Assembly: GCA_963575645.1 (NCBI GenBank)
Contig: OY754464.1
Span: 59,680,948 to 59,744,947, forward strand
DNA length: 64,000 nt
Reading direction: 5' to 3'
From: Xanthostigma xanthostigma
Lineage: Eukaryota > Arthropoda > Insecta > Raphidioptera > Raphidiidae
The position numbers were made by a program, and so were the translations under genes. Below, piece by piece: positions 1 to 12,600 of the stretch; the stretch's first letter is position 1; the number at the start of each line of letters is the position of its first letter. A model generated the notes under the pieces. The model was not told the origin of the DNA, made no database searches, and saw only the letters and a program-made list of their open reading frames with translations.

Positions 1-104
1 TACTGAACAACTGTTATTTGTTATTATTTCTGACGGAAATCTTAATCTTATCTTGAATCATGTAGCGTGGAAATCTAGAGGAGCTGAATCTTTTAAAGCA
101 GCTA

Positions 105-577
105 TTGGTGTATTTGCCATAAGGCACTTACACTATTGGCGTCGGTCAGATGGCGGGACCTAGGAGTCGGACCAAAATTTCTCGACGGTTCACTGTTCAT
201 AGCCTCCTAAGAAGTTTGGCACCATTTTTGGAAAAGTATTTTTATATACATATCTACGGGCTATGACTTTCGGTGGAGTTAATTGATTTTAACGAAATTT
301 GAACCACATATTGAAATCCATCACCGCTCGAAGCCTATTTAAAATAGGCCCAATCGAGCTACTTTAAGAGTGGGTTTTATGGGTTAAAACATATTTTTGG
401 CCCAAAAATACCGAAAAAATTCTCCGAATTGTTTTAAAATTGAAAATTAACCCATTAGTAAAGATAAAAATTTGCTGCCGAAATTTTATTAAAATCGTAA
501 AAACGTACTGCCTATTTTAGCAAATATATTATATTGTCAGCAGGGTTTCGCACTGCGACCCGAGTTTTTATCAATGT
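105..577 (-). repeat. Dispersed repeat family A, uninterrupted copy
   Basis: Read on the minus strand this begins AACTCGGGTCGCAGTGCG and ends near GGCAAATACACC. It matches, in inverted orientation, the sequence at 38537-39054 plus 46731-46870, with only a short AT-rich bridge where that other copy holds the LTR retrotransposon. It is therefore the empty-site version. A more diverged copy lies at 30370-30860. I see no coding frame, terminal inverted repeat or target duplication, so the class is unknown. Confidence 0.75.
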
Positions 578-2320
578 CTAATTGGTAAGTGTTCGTTTAT
601 CGCTGATATTTAGTAGCAACTAACTATAATATTACTTCAGATAGTGTCTGCTAGTTGTCAGGAATAATTTTCCTATGACTCCAATCGCATTAATGTCGGT
701 TTTGACAAAAACCATTGTCTTAATCCGATTGCAACCAGATAAAAAGAATCCTTTAAGTTTGGGTTATATTTGTTATTCTATCAAGTGTCATCAAACTTTA
801 CCTAGGAGTTCTTCAGCGATGCGGATACAGACAGATAGTCAAAGATACCTACATTGGGAAGAAAATTGGGAGACATTTGTTTGTAGCTTTTGGATCGTAA
901 AATCTCTTTGGAACAAGCAATTGTTTTACCTCAATCAATTTTCGTTTGGCTCAAATAAATTATACAATCTAACAGGCACAAACAATTTGTTTGCTTGAAA
1001 CAATATTTTCTTAGTGTAGAAAAAATCTTGAAACACGATTTCTCATATAAATTCCGCAAGAAAATGAAATTACAGACAAAGATCCCGTTTATCACTAATA
1101 ACAGACTGTTATTTTTTTAACAGTTACGGATAACTGGTAATTTTCAAAACACAGTTATAACTTTTATTAAAAAAAAAAAATAAAAAAAAGAACAGTTTTA
1201 CCTATTTCTGCATGAGAATGCATATATTTATTTTTATATTGTTTGACAATATTACATCATTTTTCAATGTAATCATTTCAGGAAACGCGTTTTATACGTA
1301 CAGTTATTTGCTCACAGTTTATTGCCCGAACACAAAATAAAGTATATTTAGAGGTGACACTTTGTCAATAACATTCACAAATATCTGAATAAAATGCATG
1401 CACCATTAGGTACCATATACCTAGGTGTCCTCGAAGGAAGTTGTGAAATTTAGAATCAAACTGCTTTGGCTCATCATTCAAATTACGTTAAATGACGTTA
1501 ATTTGTGGAGAAGTGTATCAAAATTACCATATAACGAACGTGTTTTAATATTATAAACATATTTTTTTGATCTGTTTACTATCACTCATTAAAATTAAAA
1601 TATATAGAGCAAAAATTCCCTGTATTTAGCCACTTTTTAAGAAAACGGTCAACATAAATGTTTTGTTGGTCATACAATTTAGATCTTCTGACAATGCCCA
1701 GACCAAATTTTTAGACAAACGTTGATCAAATCTTAGAAATCGATGATGTTTCTTAATTTATCGTTTCCGTAGGATATCAAGCTACTCAGGTAAATAATAT
1801 TATACAAGAACGAGACGTGTCCAGGAGTGACTGGGTGATGAGGAGGGAGCAGGCAAAGAGAGAGAGAGAGAGAATGAAAGAAAGAGAGAGTGGCGGTGCA
1901 CTTAACTGCAGTCTGAGAGAGCCGTGGGTGGAGAAGCGCATTGGCCGCATCAAGGCCAGTCTGGCTGCATATGAAATACAAGTTACCGAGGTTCAGAACT
2001 AATACAGGGTAAAACTGAATTCATCGAGGGTATGAACTGCGCATTCTCTTTTTTAGAAACGTCCATTGGATCGGGGACATTTCTATCTGGATGTTAGATC
2101 CCCAGAGGCGCCAGAGTCCCAAGCCAACTTCCAATTAGATTTTATTTCCTTCAGAATTTTGTATGAACAATTTTTCTGTACGTGTCATTTGAAATAAAAC
2201 TCGCGATATCAACGTTGTTTCATATTTCCGTTCTTTGAGGTTGGGGTGTCGGGGACGCCCCACGAATCTTTGAATCCCGGCGTCTAACATAAATCAGAGT
2301 ATAGTCGCCGTCCACTATTC
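578..2320. other. Noncoding stretch, no gene recognised
   Basis: AT-rich sequence with many stops in all frames. The only compositional oddity is a GC- and purine-rich patch at about 1815-2005 with a (GA)n run. It has a 61-codon frame with no recognisable motif, which I do not call as a gene. Confidence 0.5.
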
Positions 2321-2553
2321 TGCCGTAAAAAGGCAAAAGGCAGTAAGTAACCAACTTATGAATTTGAGTAAATCAAGATTTACTAAAAATGTCTTGACCG
2401 TCCAGAATTTTAGATTATGGAAACCAATACATGTTTCCCCCATGTTTTGGTTTCCATAATCTAAAATTCTGGACGGTCAAGACATTTTTAGTAAATCTTG
2501 ATTTACTCAAATTCATAAGTTGGTCTCTTACTGCCTTTTGGCTTTTTACGACA
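2321..2553. repeat. Foldback element, arms about 105-115 bp
   Basis: The left arm begins TGCCGTAAAAAGGCAAAAGG and is mirrored by a right arm ending CTTTTGGCTTTTTACGACA. The arms meet around a small loop near 2437 and the mismatches are few. A transcript would fold into one long hairpin. No protein is encoded and no target duplication could be assigned. Confidence 0.85.
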
Positions 2554-3410
2554 GTATTGTGTCAGCGAGCTGTTACGAGGGGGTATTACAGTTGCAGAGT
2601 GATAGTTCAGCTGTAGGTACTTATCACCAAAGTAATCCCATCTTCAATGACCAAGTAATAATCGAATGATAAAACTCCTTAACTTCATAAACATAAATTC
2701 ACTTTAATTATGCCGAAGTTCCGAAATAATAGAGAGTGAGTCAACATATAGTACGGTTTGCTTAATGAAACGGTGAAGCAGAAACAGCGTAAAGTATATC
2801 CGTACCACGCATAAAAACTTCTGAAGTATAAGTGTATGGATGGTTATTATTTTCGAACCGCATTATAATGTATTCTATCAGATAACGAATGCTACAACGA
2901 TTGTTGCAAGGCTATATTTAAGAAAAAAATCAAACGTTACTGCCGGGATACGAACTCAATAACCCCAGATATTAAACGAAAATTAACATAAACAATTGGT
3001 GAAAAATTATTCTACGTGTCTCCTTCCAACGTTTACACATCTTTCTATTCTTTGAATGAACTCTTCATAAACATAAAAAACAATTTCTGGAATAATCACC
3101 TAGTGATTGCTGCTTGCATTTGTTCCTTAAATGCTTCACAATCATGAGAGAGATCATCCGCGTATAATTTTTGTTAAAAAAAACTTCACTTCAATTTGAC
3201 TATCACATATCAATTTTTTTCTATAAAATAATAAATAAAGGTACGTTGATGCATTTTCAGGTTTTCTTAATTTCTAAGCACCTGTACATTTGAATCAATT
3301 TTTTTTAATGAAAATCTTATTTTTTAAACAAGCAGGAGTTTTTATGAAAAACCAATTTTTATAGTAAAACGCACATTAAATCATTGTAAAAAATGTGATA
3401 TTAATCTATA
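2554..3410. other. Noncoding stretch, nothing recognised
   Basis: AT-rich sequence with no credible coding frame, inverted repeat or family match that I can see. Confidence 0.4.
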
Positions 3411-3667
3411 TCTATACTAATATTAATATAAAGAGAGTGTGCGAATTTTGAGAGTTTGTTTGTATGTAAAGGGTAATCTCCGGAACCACTGCACCTATTT
3501 GAAAAATTTTTTCACCACTATTTGGAATGTACCTTTGAGGTAGACATAGGCTTTATATTATTGCGTTAAAATTAAAACGCGTTTCATGGAAACCATTTTT
3601 ACAACTTAAGACGACGAAAAAACGCTGACAATCTACAAATTCGGACGAAGCCGGACCGGGTCGCTAG
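3411..3667 (+). mobile_element. Short non-autonomous Helitron
   Basis: It starts TCTATACTAATATTA after an A and ends GGGTCGCTAG before a T, the A|TC...CTAG|T arrangement expected of Helitrons. The GC-rich 3' end (CGGACGAAGCCGGACCGGG) gives the usual subterminal hairpin. At 257 bp it is far too short for a Rep/helicase gene. Its last 60 bp match the 3' end of the minus-strand element at 29526-30258, so both belong to one family. Confidence 0.75.
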
Positions 3668-5040
3668 TATTAAATAAGAAAAAAATATTTGTTTCTTAGC
3701 AATTTTATAAGAAAAGTTTTTTTTACTTTTGTTTCAATAACCTAAGTTTTTCGCTGAGGAAACCTTGCAATAATATCTCTAATCAACCTTTACTTTAACG
3801 TTAAGTAATAAAGACCTAGACTTGGTATTGATAACAATTAACCCAGTACACAGAACCACTACAAATGTGTGCGTGCGACTTACACGACCAATCAGCTATC
3901 AAATTTTAACCTTGGACAAATGACGCTAGATTTGAAAACAGAATATTCGCATTCGGTTTCGTAAATGACAAAAATTGACATTCGTTATACATCACTAATA
4001 AGGACATCTTTAAAAATAATTCAGATACAGATCCGGGGCGTCTTGTTTGGGACATTCTGTATATAATAAACTTGTATGTCTGATGACCCGGCAGACGAAT
4101 AATCACGGATATGCATTTTGAGCGTAGACTTAACTCATCAATACAATATCCACATGTACATGGACGATGTATTCAAATTGCATTGGTCTGCGCAGATTAA
4201 TGCGAACAATATGTAGTTACTACTGTATCTATTGTGTGCACCTGACCTGTTTTCAAATAACAACTCACAACTACTCATGACTGTCACTCATGAGTTCAGC
4301 AGGTGCCATTATTGTTTATCTAATCTCCCCAAAGCCTCAGACATATGAAATATCATTATCTGTGGAAACCATCCGTCGATGTATAGATCAGGAATGAATC
4401 GGGTTTCATATACGAAAATAAAAATAAAAATGCGGTTAACGTCCGTTTCTCGACTTCATGTCAGAACAGACGCCATTCGCACCATTACTATTTTCGAACT
4501 ATTACACTTCTCGTTATTATCTACTTTTTTAAACTTCCACTTAATTAATAGCAATGGGCGAATTAAGGAATTTTAGGACATTAGGATAGGGTAGGCAAAA
4601 TTTGAGCATAGGAGTTTGACAGGTAGGCGGCCATGGCCTTGAATAAGGAACCATCTCGATATTTATCTGGAATTATTGAGGGAAACCATAGAAAAATTTA
4701 ACAAGATGGTCGGTACAGGAATTACCGTTTCTCAGCGAGAGGCAGCAGGAAAAAGTCTCAGCTACATCTGCCCTCGCCGGTGTTCTGATCCGGTACTTCC
4801 CGAATGCGACTCTAGTGCCACCACGCTACAGCGCTCGGTCGTATATGAAGATATAATCTCGTTTAATTAATAAAAAGAGACAAAGTTGAAAAATGTCGAA
4901 AACTTATAACGGAATGTAAGATTAAAAATAAATTAAACTGCTGATTTGCGCACTGAGGGTTCCGCAGTATGGAAAACCCTAGAATTTATAAAAACAATGA
5001 GCCGTAGTTGGACGACTGACAGATGTAAAACATACATTTT
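3668..5040. other. Noncoding stretch, nothing recognised
   Basis: No gene or repeat recognised. A GC-richer patch at about 4730-4850 carries a short frame without family resemblance and is not called. Confidence 0.4.
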
Positions 5041-5165
5041 AGCGAAATTCTACTAAAAAATTTCGCCCTGTAGGTACCTAACTGAAATTCGACCTGTGAC
5101 GAAATTTCGTTCTGTATCTAAATTTTGCCCTGTAACGAAATTTCGCCCTCTAACTAAATTTCACC
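5041..5165. repeat. Degenerate tandem repeat, unit about 20-25 bp
   Basis: Repeated variants of GAAATTTCGCCCTGTAACTA follow each other four to five times with substitutions and spacing changes, for example at 5060, 5100, 5120 and 5140. Confidence 0.65.
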
Positions 5166-5276
5166 CTATAATGTAACTTATCGATGTATAACCACGCACA
5201 TTATTATTATTTACCCACGCTTAAGAAAGGCACACGCAGTACACAGCTCACAAAGAGAGAAGCAACTAAGTATATA

Positions 5277-5310
5277 GTGTGCGCGCGCACACACACACAC
5301 ACACGCACAC
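5277..5310. repeat. GT/GC/AC microsatellite
   Basis: Alternating purine-pyrimidine tract, (GT)(GC)n followed by (AC)n, a sequence type prone to Z-DNA and length change. Confidence 0.9.
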
Positions 5311-5598
5311 GGGAGTCGAGAGCGGTGGCGTAGAGGAGGAATGACGGCATGAGAGAGCGTCACGGCATACGAATGCATGTTTCATATCAAAAAATACAGT
5401 TCGGGATTAAACCAATACAACCTTATGCTTTCAAGGTAGGCGCGCTCATTATCGCCTCCGCTGTCGAACGAACTTACTTTACATTTGTTATTCTGTTATA
5501 ATATGATATCCAATAATAATAACATGATACCAAGGCGACTTAATGTCCCCTGTACGCTTGTAAATTTTTTAACATGTATCATGTTTTAGCCCTGGGGT

Positions 5599-5725
5599 AC
5601 TAAATTTTTTTGAGCGTCAATTTTGTTTGAGCGTCAATTTTGAGCGTCAATTTTTTCCGCGCAACACATAGCTGAGAGACGTATGAAATTTTGAGCGTCA
5701 TTTCCGAACGTCGATTCCGAGCGTC
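5599..5725. repeat. Clustered GAGCGTC repeats
   Basis: TTTGAGCGTCAATTTT recurs three times in direct succession near 5610-5655. Decayed versions (GAGCGTCATTT, GAACGTCGATT, GAGCGTCGAGT) continue to 5725. Confidence 0.65.
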
Positions 5726-6032
5726 GAGTCCTCCGCGCACGAAACATATAGTGGAGAAAACATGATACATGGTTGAAATTTTTGGTTCTAGAACAGAAAT
5801 TTTTTTTTTTTCATTTATAAATTACTTACAACTTTTTTTCTATTGTATAATTAAGTTATCTCTTTTTTAAAATACAATGTATGAATAAATAGTGTATACG
5901 TAACTTACAGCTTGTTACGTCAGGCCGTTTTTGTGTTAGACCCGGTACCAAATATGTCTAATAACCATGCTTTTGATGGTCCTCCAAAGTGTAAAATTTA
6001 AGAAATGTATGCTCTGCAAGTATAGTTCTTTC

Positions 6033-6825
6033 TAATAGGCCCCACTCACGATCAAACTTCATGCCACAGTTCAGTGTTCAGTGAAGTTGGACAGATTAAT
6101 CGAAAGACTGACTGGCACCACACACAGTTCATGCAAACTGCTCAGTTTTTTAAATTTTTTGTGTTCAGTTTGGTTCAGTTGTTGGCATACACTCGTCGAG
6201 TATAGATACATAAGATATATTATATTATATACACACTATAATATTATACTATAGAGTATAGTTCAATAATAAGAACTAAATGAGTAATTTAAATGGTGAG
6301 GATTGGCTGTTCAGAGCTATGGGATTGTATTTAAAACAGAGAAATAAGAAAAAAAAGAAGAATATGGGTGAAAAATTGGTTAGAAATGCGTGATTCAAGA
6401 AGTCATGTTTATTTGATTAATGAATTACATCTTGAGCCGCTTGATTGCAATAATTATTTACGAATGAATGAATTAACTTACAATTATTTACTGGAATTAG
6501 TTACCCTATTTATTAAGAACCAGGACACAAATATGTGAAAATCTATTTCTGCACAAGAAAGGCAGCAACATTGAGATTTTTGGCTTCTGGTTGTACAAAA
6601 CACAGAACTCCAAAAACTGAACTGAAAAACACCCACACACACAACAGTTTACTTGAACACTGAACACTGAAGTCGTTCAAAAATCAAGATGCATTTGATG
6701 AGTTCATGCTTGACTTCAGTGTTGGTTTCAGTGTTTATTTGTCCCACACACTATCATGCTTCACTGAACTATAAGTTTGAACACTGAACTGTTGCATGAA
6801 GTGTGATCGTGAGTGGGGCCTATTA
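6033..6825 (+). mobile_element. PIF/Harbinger-type DNA transposon, deletion derivative
   Basis: The ends are long inverted repeats. The left begins TAATAGGCCCCACTCACGAT and the right ends ATCGTGAGTGGGGCCTATTA, with good pairing for about 45 bp and more copies of the motif AGTTCAGTGTT just inside both ends. The interior holds a decayed piece of a Harbinger (HARBI1-like) transposase at 6335-6594, which identifies the superfamily. The DDE nuclease part is gone, so the 0.8-kb element cannot mobilise itself. The flanks are TAATA and TATTA, so the duplication cannot be told apart from the inverted repeat. Confidence 0.8.
6335..6594 (+). pseudogene. Harbinger transposase N-terminal fragment
   Basis: An open frame from 6335 to the stop at 6536 encodes a Lys/Arg-rich run followed by WVKNWLEMRDSRSH, then LINELHLEPL, then NYLRMNELTYNYLLELV and QDTNM. 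That order of motifs is the conserved N-terminal part of PIF/Harbinger transposases, just before the DDE_Tnp_4 nuclease domain. Immediately after the stop the same frame continues KSISAQERQQ, and after a frameshift LRFLASG (6571-6591) completes the family's usual block. One nonsense codon and one frameshift therefore break it, there is no start codon and the nuclease domain is missing. It lies inside the element at 6033-6825. Function lost; family assignment fairly sure. Confidence 0.75.
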
Positions 6826-7529
6826 CGATACCCCACAAGCATAGGTAGAATAAAACTGTTTCCCCCTGCTTACATGTATGGCAACCTCCCCAAAAAGAAA
6901 AAGACTTTCTAACTTTAAATGCGGTTTTAGTCTCTGGGCCAAGGTTTTACATATTGCATATCCTGTAGCCATGTATATCGCTATATCTAATATCTATATT
7001 TATATAGAGGTTCAAAAAGTCCTGTAACGCCTGAATATCTCAAAGAGATTAAGTTCTTTTGAAAAATGTTACGAATGAAAGTTGCTCAACTCGTTGTAAT
7101 GTATTTTTCGGTCACAAAAATTTCTCCCAAGGGGGTGCTCCCCTGAGAGGGGCAGGGGTTAACGTCGCAATTTTAAATGGCAACCACATTTTTTTATGGG
7201 GTCGAGTTCTTCGGGCAAAAAAAGACATATTTTGTCCCAAACTTTTTATTGTTCAAGCTACAGATCACCCGAGTACGCGGGGTAAAATTTTCCGAGTTAT
7301 CCTCAACCCCTCAAATAAAATTTGTTTATTTTAATTTTATATTAATGAAAAAATAATACCTAATTACTAATTAATTTTTTAATTGAACGATTTTTGGTAA
7401 CTAAAGTGACGTCACTCTAAATCCAATATGGCAGACTTCTAAAAATGGCAAACTAAGTTTTTTATGCTTTCCTACAATATGGGTATCAAATGAAAGGGCT
7501 TGCTGAGAATACGAATGCGAGTAAAACTA
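6826..7529. other. Noncoding stretch with possible unclassified repeat
   Basis: No gene. A 91-codon frame near 7059-7334 has no family resemblance. Phrases such as TATCAAATGAAAGGGCTTG (about 7485) look like common insect interspersed repeats, but I could not bound an element. Confidence 0.35.
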
Positions 7530-7915
7530 AAAAGTAAAAAATAAATTAAAAGTTAAAAACTTTTTTAAAAGCAAGCTTATTTAAATGCGCTATAAAGAAT
7601 AAAATAAACTTTACTATCAACTTATAAAGACAATACACAATTTATATGATATAAAAGCTTGTAGCGAGATTTACCTGTGTACATAAACAAGTAAATTAAA
7701 TAACTTGATCTGATTTTAATTTATAAAATTTTCAAACTGAGTAAATACGAGTACATACTTAAATCGCGCGACAAGCTTTTATATTATATAAATTGTGTAA
7801 TATCGTTATAAGTTGATAGTAACAACTTTAAAGGAGAAGTTTATTTTATTATTTTTAGCGCATTTAAATAGAAGATGTTTTTAAAAAAGTTTTTTATTTT
7901 TAATTTATTATATTT
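7530..7915. repeat. Foldback element, arms about 145 bp
   Basis: The left arm (about 7530-7675) contains TTAAATGCGCTATAAAG and AATTTATATGATATAAAAGC. The right arm (about 7765-7915) carries the complements in reverse order (GCTTTTATATTATATAAATT, TTAGCGCATTTAAAT). Mismatches and small indels show some age. The central ~90 bp are unpaired and no coding frame is present. Confidence 0.7.
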
Positions 7916-8004
7916 TTATTTCTTAGCTCAATTCCGAAAAGGTTCCAAATCCGGATCGAAACGTTAATTGTTTGAATTATATTATTTAATTTTTTTGTCA
8001 ATAT

Positions 8005-8041
8005 AATATATTGTCTGAAAAATCGGTCGATAATTTTATTT
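8005..8041 (+). repeat. Family B repeat fragment
   Basis: ATATTGTCTGAAAAATCGG followed by TCGATAATTTTATTT. The same phrase recurs at 25443-25479 and, split by an insertion, at 16925-16946 plus 17770-17793. Confidence 0.6.
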
Positions 8042-8176
8042 GTTACTTATAAACTAATAACAGGGACCAAAACGGCCGGGACCAAAACGGCCGTACCAAA
8101 AAGTCCTGCTTCGATATATTATACCTATATAAGCAAATACTATAATACTGAAACTAAAATGTTTAGTGGCTCTTAA

Positions 8177-8331
8177 AAAACTAGGAAATTTTGTAAATTG
8201 TAACTTTTGGCACTTCCATCTCAAAAGGTTGCCGACCCCTGGTATAGATTAATGATTAATCTATACCAGGGTTCGGCAAACTTTTGAGACGGAAGAGCCA
8301 AAAGTTACAATTTACAAAATTTCCCAGTTTT
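8177..8331. repeat. Palindrome of two head-to-head hAT termini
   Basis: A hAT-like terminus (CCAGGGGTCGGCAACC read on the minus strand, ending at 8241) faces a second one (CAGGGTTCGGCAAAC, starting 8267). Both continue outward with the same ~65 bp (GCCAAAAGTTACAATTTAC). Between them 8242-8266 is itself a perfect palindrome centred on 8254. The arms run about 8177-8253 and 8255-8331. No transposase is present. Confidence 0.8.
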
Positions 8332-9335
8332 AATATAATTTACTTAATATTATTTATTATATAATTTATATATGTTAGACAGTTAGAGGGAAATTTGTAG
8401 ACTATAGTGCGTGTTTTTAGACACCCCTGAAAACTGGAGCGCAGTCGTAATAATAATTATTATAATTAGAGTCTAATTTAAGCGCGGTGCATAATGCGAT
8501 ATGTCCTTCAATCGCGATACTTTATTACAAACCGAAACGCATGTATTTACACATATCTGCGCTAGTTTTATTAGCTACAGAAGCACGCATCGGTACACGC
8601 CAATCGCACACATAAGCATGCTCATGCATGTATGAAAAATGTGTGTATATTTACGTGCATTCCTCTCGTATCCTGACCTACGGTTATATTTAGTTTTGCA
8701 TTTTTCTTAATTTTTAAGATATTTCCAAGTTGAAAATAATTGACGCTGTAAGGGTTATGTAATACAGTGCCGGAATTAGGCAGATTTTTGCTATCAGAAA
8801 GCTTTCTTTTTTTATTGAAAGTCCAGTTGAACAGTTATCAGATTATAACGTGGGAAATAAGGGTTAGGTGCACAGTCGACTGATGTCAAGTTTGTCAGTA
8901 AACTAAGAAAGCAGGTATGCAAGATTGTATTTTTTTTTCAATTTATTCACACTATTAAAAACTTTATTTTATAATAAATGTTTGACAAAAGAAGACTGTA
9001 ACCAGGATACCTTACTTCCTTGTCGTGTTTCGAGACGGACCGTTTTCTGGCGCACGCGAGATGGCGCTGTTATCACTACCTGGGAAAACTTCGGTTCTTT
9101 CCACCTGTGTTCGCCATAGTTACCAAGTTGTTTAACTCCACAGTCACTACACAAATGTAAGCAATGAACGTGTGTGCGCCATATTGGTTCATGCGACAGA
9201 TATCGGTCCACCGCTACACTCGAGCTGGGTTTCCTGATTAAAGCCTTCTTGATTTGACATAACAAAGGCTTTATCAAACAAAGATCTAAAGAAAAACAAG
9301 GCGATCCGATCGAAATTGCGATCTGTAGAGCGCGG
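8332..9335. other. Noncoding stretch, nothing recognised
   Basis: AT-rich. A GC-richer patch near 9010-9220 holds overlapping short frames on both strands with no recognisable motif. Confidence 0.4.
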
Positions 9336-9374
9336 ACGTACGTACGTACGTACGCACGTACTTACGTACGTACA
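9336..9374. repeat. (ACGT)n self-complementary microsatellite
   Basis: ACGT repeated about nine times with two substitutions (GCAC, CTTA). Every unit is its own reverse complement. Confidence 0.9.
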
Positions 9375-9574
9375 GACCAACCGACAATTGCTATTCGTGA
9401 TTTTCAATTACAATTTTAGTAGTACCGAATTATGAACTCGAATCGATCTGTTTTATAGAACAGAATCTCTTCTTTTCAAAAAGTTTCAATTTGAATGGAT
9501 TTCGTGTGAAATTAACTTAAATATAACTTGCTGTATGAACGAAAGTCAGCGCTGACACGCAAAGCGATAATAGA

Positions 9575-9603
9575 GCACATACCGCTATACTAGCGGTATG
9601 TGC
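9575..9603. repeat. Perfect short hairpin
   Basis: GCACATACCGCTA pairs with TAGCGGTATGTGC around a 3-nt loop. Nothing nearby suggests a terminator or RNA gene. Confidence 0.7.
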
Positions 9604-12600
9604 AAACTTAGATATTTATTGCGCAGAGGATTCTATACTTTTGGCATAATTTGTAATTATTTTTCTGCAGCTGCTTGAAAAAGTTTCATTAAAAGAAACG
9701 AAACGTCCCATATTTCAATGAAAGTTTGTTTGTTGTTTTTCTATTGGTATAATTCCCGTGATTTTTTTATAATTCTGTACATTATTCGTCATTCAAGTTT
9801 TCCTCTAATATTAACCGGATTCTTTACAGGGTTCCCAGTTTTTTTCAAAATTTTAGACCTATAACTTATTGGGGGAATCCTATATTCAAAATTCAAATTA
9901 ATTTATTTCATGATTTTTAAATAAATAGAATTCCATATAATTATGACAATAAAAATTTTCTTCCCAACGTATACAGTACCTACAGTATTCATTATATTCA
10001 AGTTAAATTTGCTACGCAAGTGAAATATCCAAGACCACTGTCGCTATTTTAATGGTTGTAGGACAAAAAATACACAGACACAATGTTATATTTTTGACTC
10101 ATGTGACGATTGAATTAATAATTTGCCTTGACACCTTCCTTCATGAGTATTCTTGCGTGATATATTAATAAAACTTAGAAAAAAATAATGATTTTTTTAT
10201 TCCCACCCCCCAGAGAAAAAAAATATATCTACGCTCTTAATTTGGATCCGAAAAATATAACTGGTCTCAGATATTCTTTACATTTGATGGACTTAAATAA
10301 ATGACTAATTTTAACTTTGAAAATATATTTCTTCGGCCCTGACTGTCGAAGTTAATACATATTTGCTTAGACGGTCGGCATTCGTAACGTCGGTTGCTGT
10401 ACATTTTCTATTCGCAAATGCATGCTAATTTATAGTATTTAATGAGCTAAATGATATTTTTATGAGAAAGGAAAATTGTGAGTTTTGTATCAATCCTTTT
10501 TACTGACATGCATTACTGGTTTTTACATCTTAGACTATTGAATTAAATAGACAAGTATTTTAAGAGTTAGATCGTTGACTTAGAATACACATACCTGATA
10601 ACTCTAGATTCTAGAACTACAGATTTTACAGGGGGACTAGTTTACATGCGGCACGATTTAAGAAAAATCTGTTATTTTGGAGTATTTTGTTTTGCTAAAG
10701 CATGGATAGGATTGTTTTTAACAGATGGCATCAAAGTCACTCTACATCTCAAATCCTTCCCCTACGCCTAAAAACGGTTACAACTCTTCTGATGCTATTT
10801 TTAAAAGTAAAGGGTTCGGGTAAATGCCAAATTGAAGACCAGGAATCACAATACAAATCCTACAGGTGAAAAATTTAAAAGTATAACTTCTTTTTGAGTA
10901 ATATTTACACACAAATTAAATCATTTGTAAATTAAAATATGTTGGCTATTCTTGTTGATTTGCATCCGTATGTCAAGCGATACTTTAAATTAGCGGAAAC
11001 AGATTACAAAATTGATTGGCGTCCGTAGCTATGTTTCACCTTTCGTTGAAGATGTTTTTACAGATGCGTCTTGATGCCGCCGTCTTTAAGTTGATGCCTT
11101 TAAACAGCGCAAACTGCGTAAACACATTACTTCCGTTCGAATACTTCCGTCCGAAAAAAAATCTGAGTTATTCTCAAGTCGTACTTCAAAAAAAATCCCG
11201 GAAAAATGTATAACTTTATTTCGAAATTTCATCAAACTAACTAAAATTAATATTGGGCCACAATAACCGCGAAATTACTCTGTTTACTTCATTCACTCCA
11301 GTCATAGACGCAAATGATCTCAGTAATTGTCGACCATCAATATAATCTACAATCTTACTAACCATGCCACTATCCTAACGAGACCAAATATTCACGTCAA
11401 AACTGCGACTTAGGTCCCCGACACCACCTACCCAATTTTTGGTTACCAGACTCAAAATTATTATTTTTTTAAATATACAAAAGGCCACATTGAATGACCT
11501 ACATGATGCCCAAACTGCCCTAAAAATATGCTGCTCCAAGCAGACACGTTCCCGGATAGCCGTTGTTCAGATCAATGTAGAATTTAGAATAGAATCTATG
11601 TCAATACTAAATACAACATCTAAGATGCTGAAGGTTTATATCACATTTTTGGAGCCTGCTTTTTGCTAACAGTTGACATTTATGGGAAAAACACTGCTAT
11701 ATAATAATTTAAAGCACCTAATGACATTAAAATTATTTCTGTCAGCTTGACATAACATTATTTTAAGTACAGTTTTCATTTGAAATTACTGAGGTGGACG
11801 ATATGACGATAGATAATTATTTGGTTTACGACCATTATAATTTATAAGTCTCACGAAGAAAGTAATTAAAACATTTTTATAAGTACGTTGAGTTGACGTA
11901 GTAAAATTTTTGAAAAACAAGTCTCAAAAAAGTGTAATGACGCAAACCGAGAAAGATAATTCAGAATGATAACAATGGAAAAACTATAGTATAGTATAGC
12001 GTCAAAAAATGGGTTGCAAAAATCAGTTTTGACAATGAGCTTTCATAGTTATCACACATATTGCGTTGAAGAAAATATTTATAAATTTTGCCAAAATTTT
12101 TACTTTTATGTATAATAAAACCTTCAAAATCTAGGCATTCTGAGAGAAATTTGACTTTAAAAACGATCTTTTTCTATGTAGATCAATCATTTGGTTTTAT
12201 TTGAGTAATAGTAAAAAGTTTGACGACACAGTATAAGATCATTGTAAGTCAGGTTTTCTGATTCAATCAAGCTGCAACTATATTCATGCGTTACGATTAC
12301 AAATTAACAAACACACATTAGTCAATTTTCTATTATATTGATATAATAAAATAATGTATTGTAATGTAGTCTTTATTTAACCACTAACCCATTTGTGCTT
12401 GTTAATCCGATTTTTTAATATTTACATCAAATAGAAATAAACGCTTATTTCGAAACTTATAATAATATTCATACAAAAAAAATGGACTCGATGAGTATTT
12501 TTAAAATATAACCTTCAATAGAGATTATCAAATTTTTAGTAGTCTATTTTTTGTTACTACTTTTATCTTATATCACAATCTCTGAATAATTTACCATTTT

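Noticed and set aside
1817-2002. 61-codon frame in a GA-rich patch
   Set aside because: Low-complexity purine composition and no recognisable motif or gene context.
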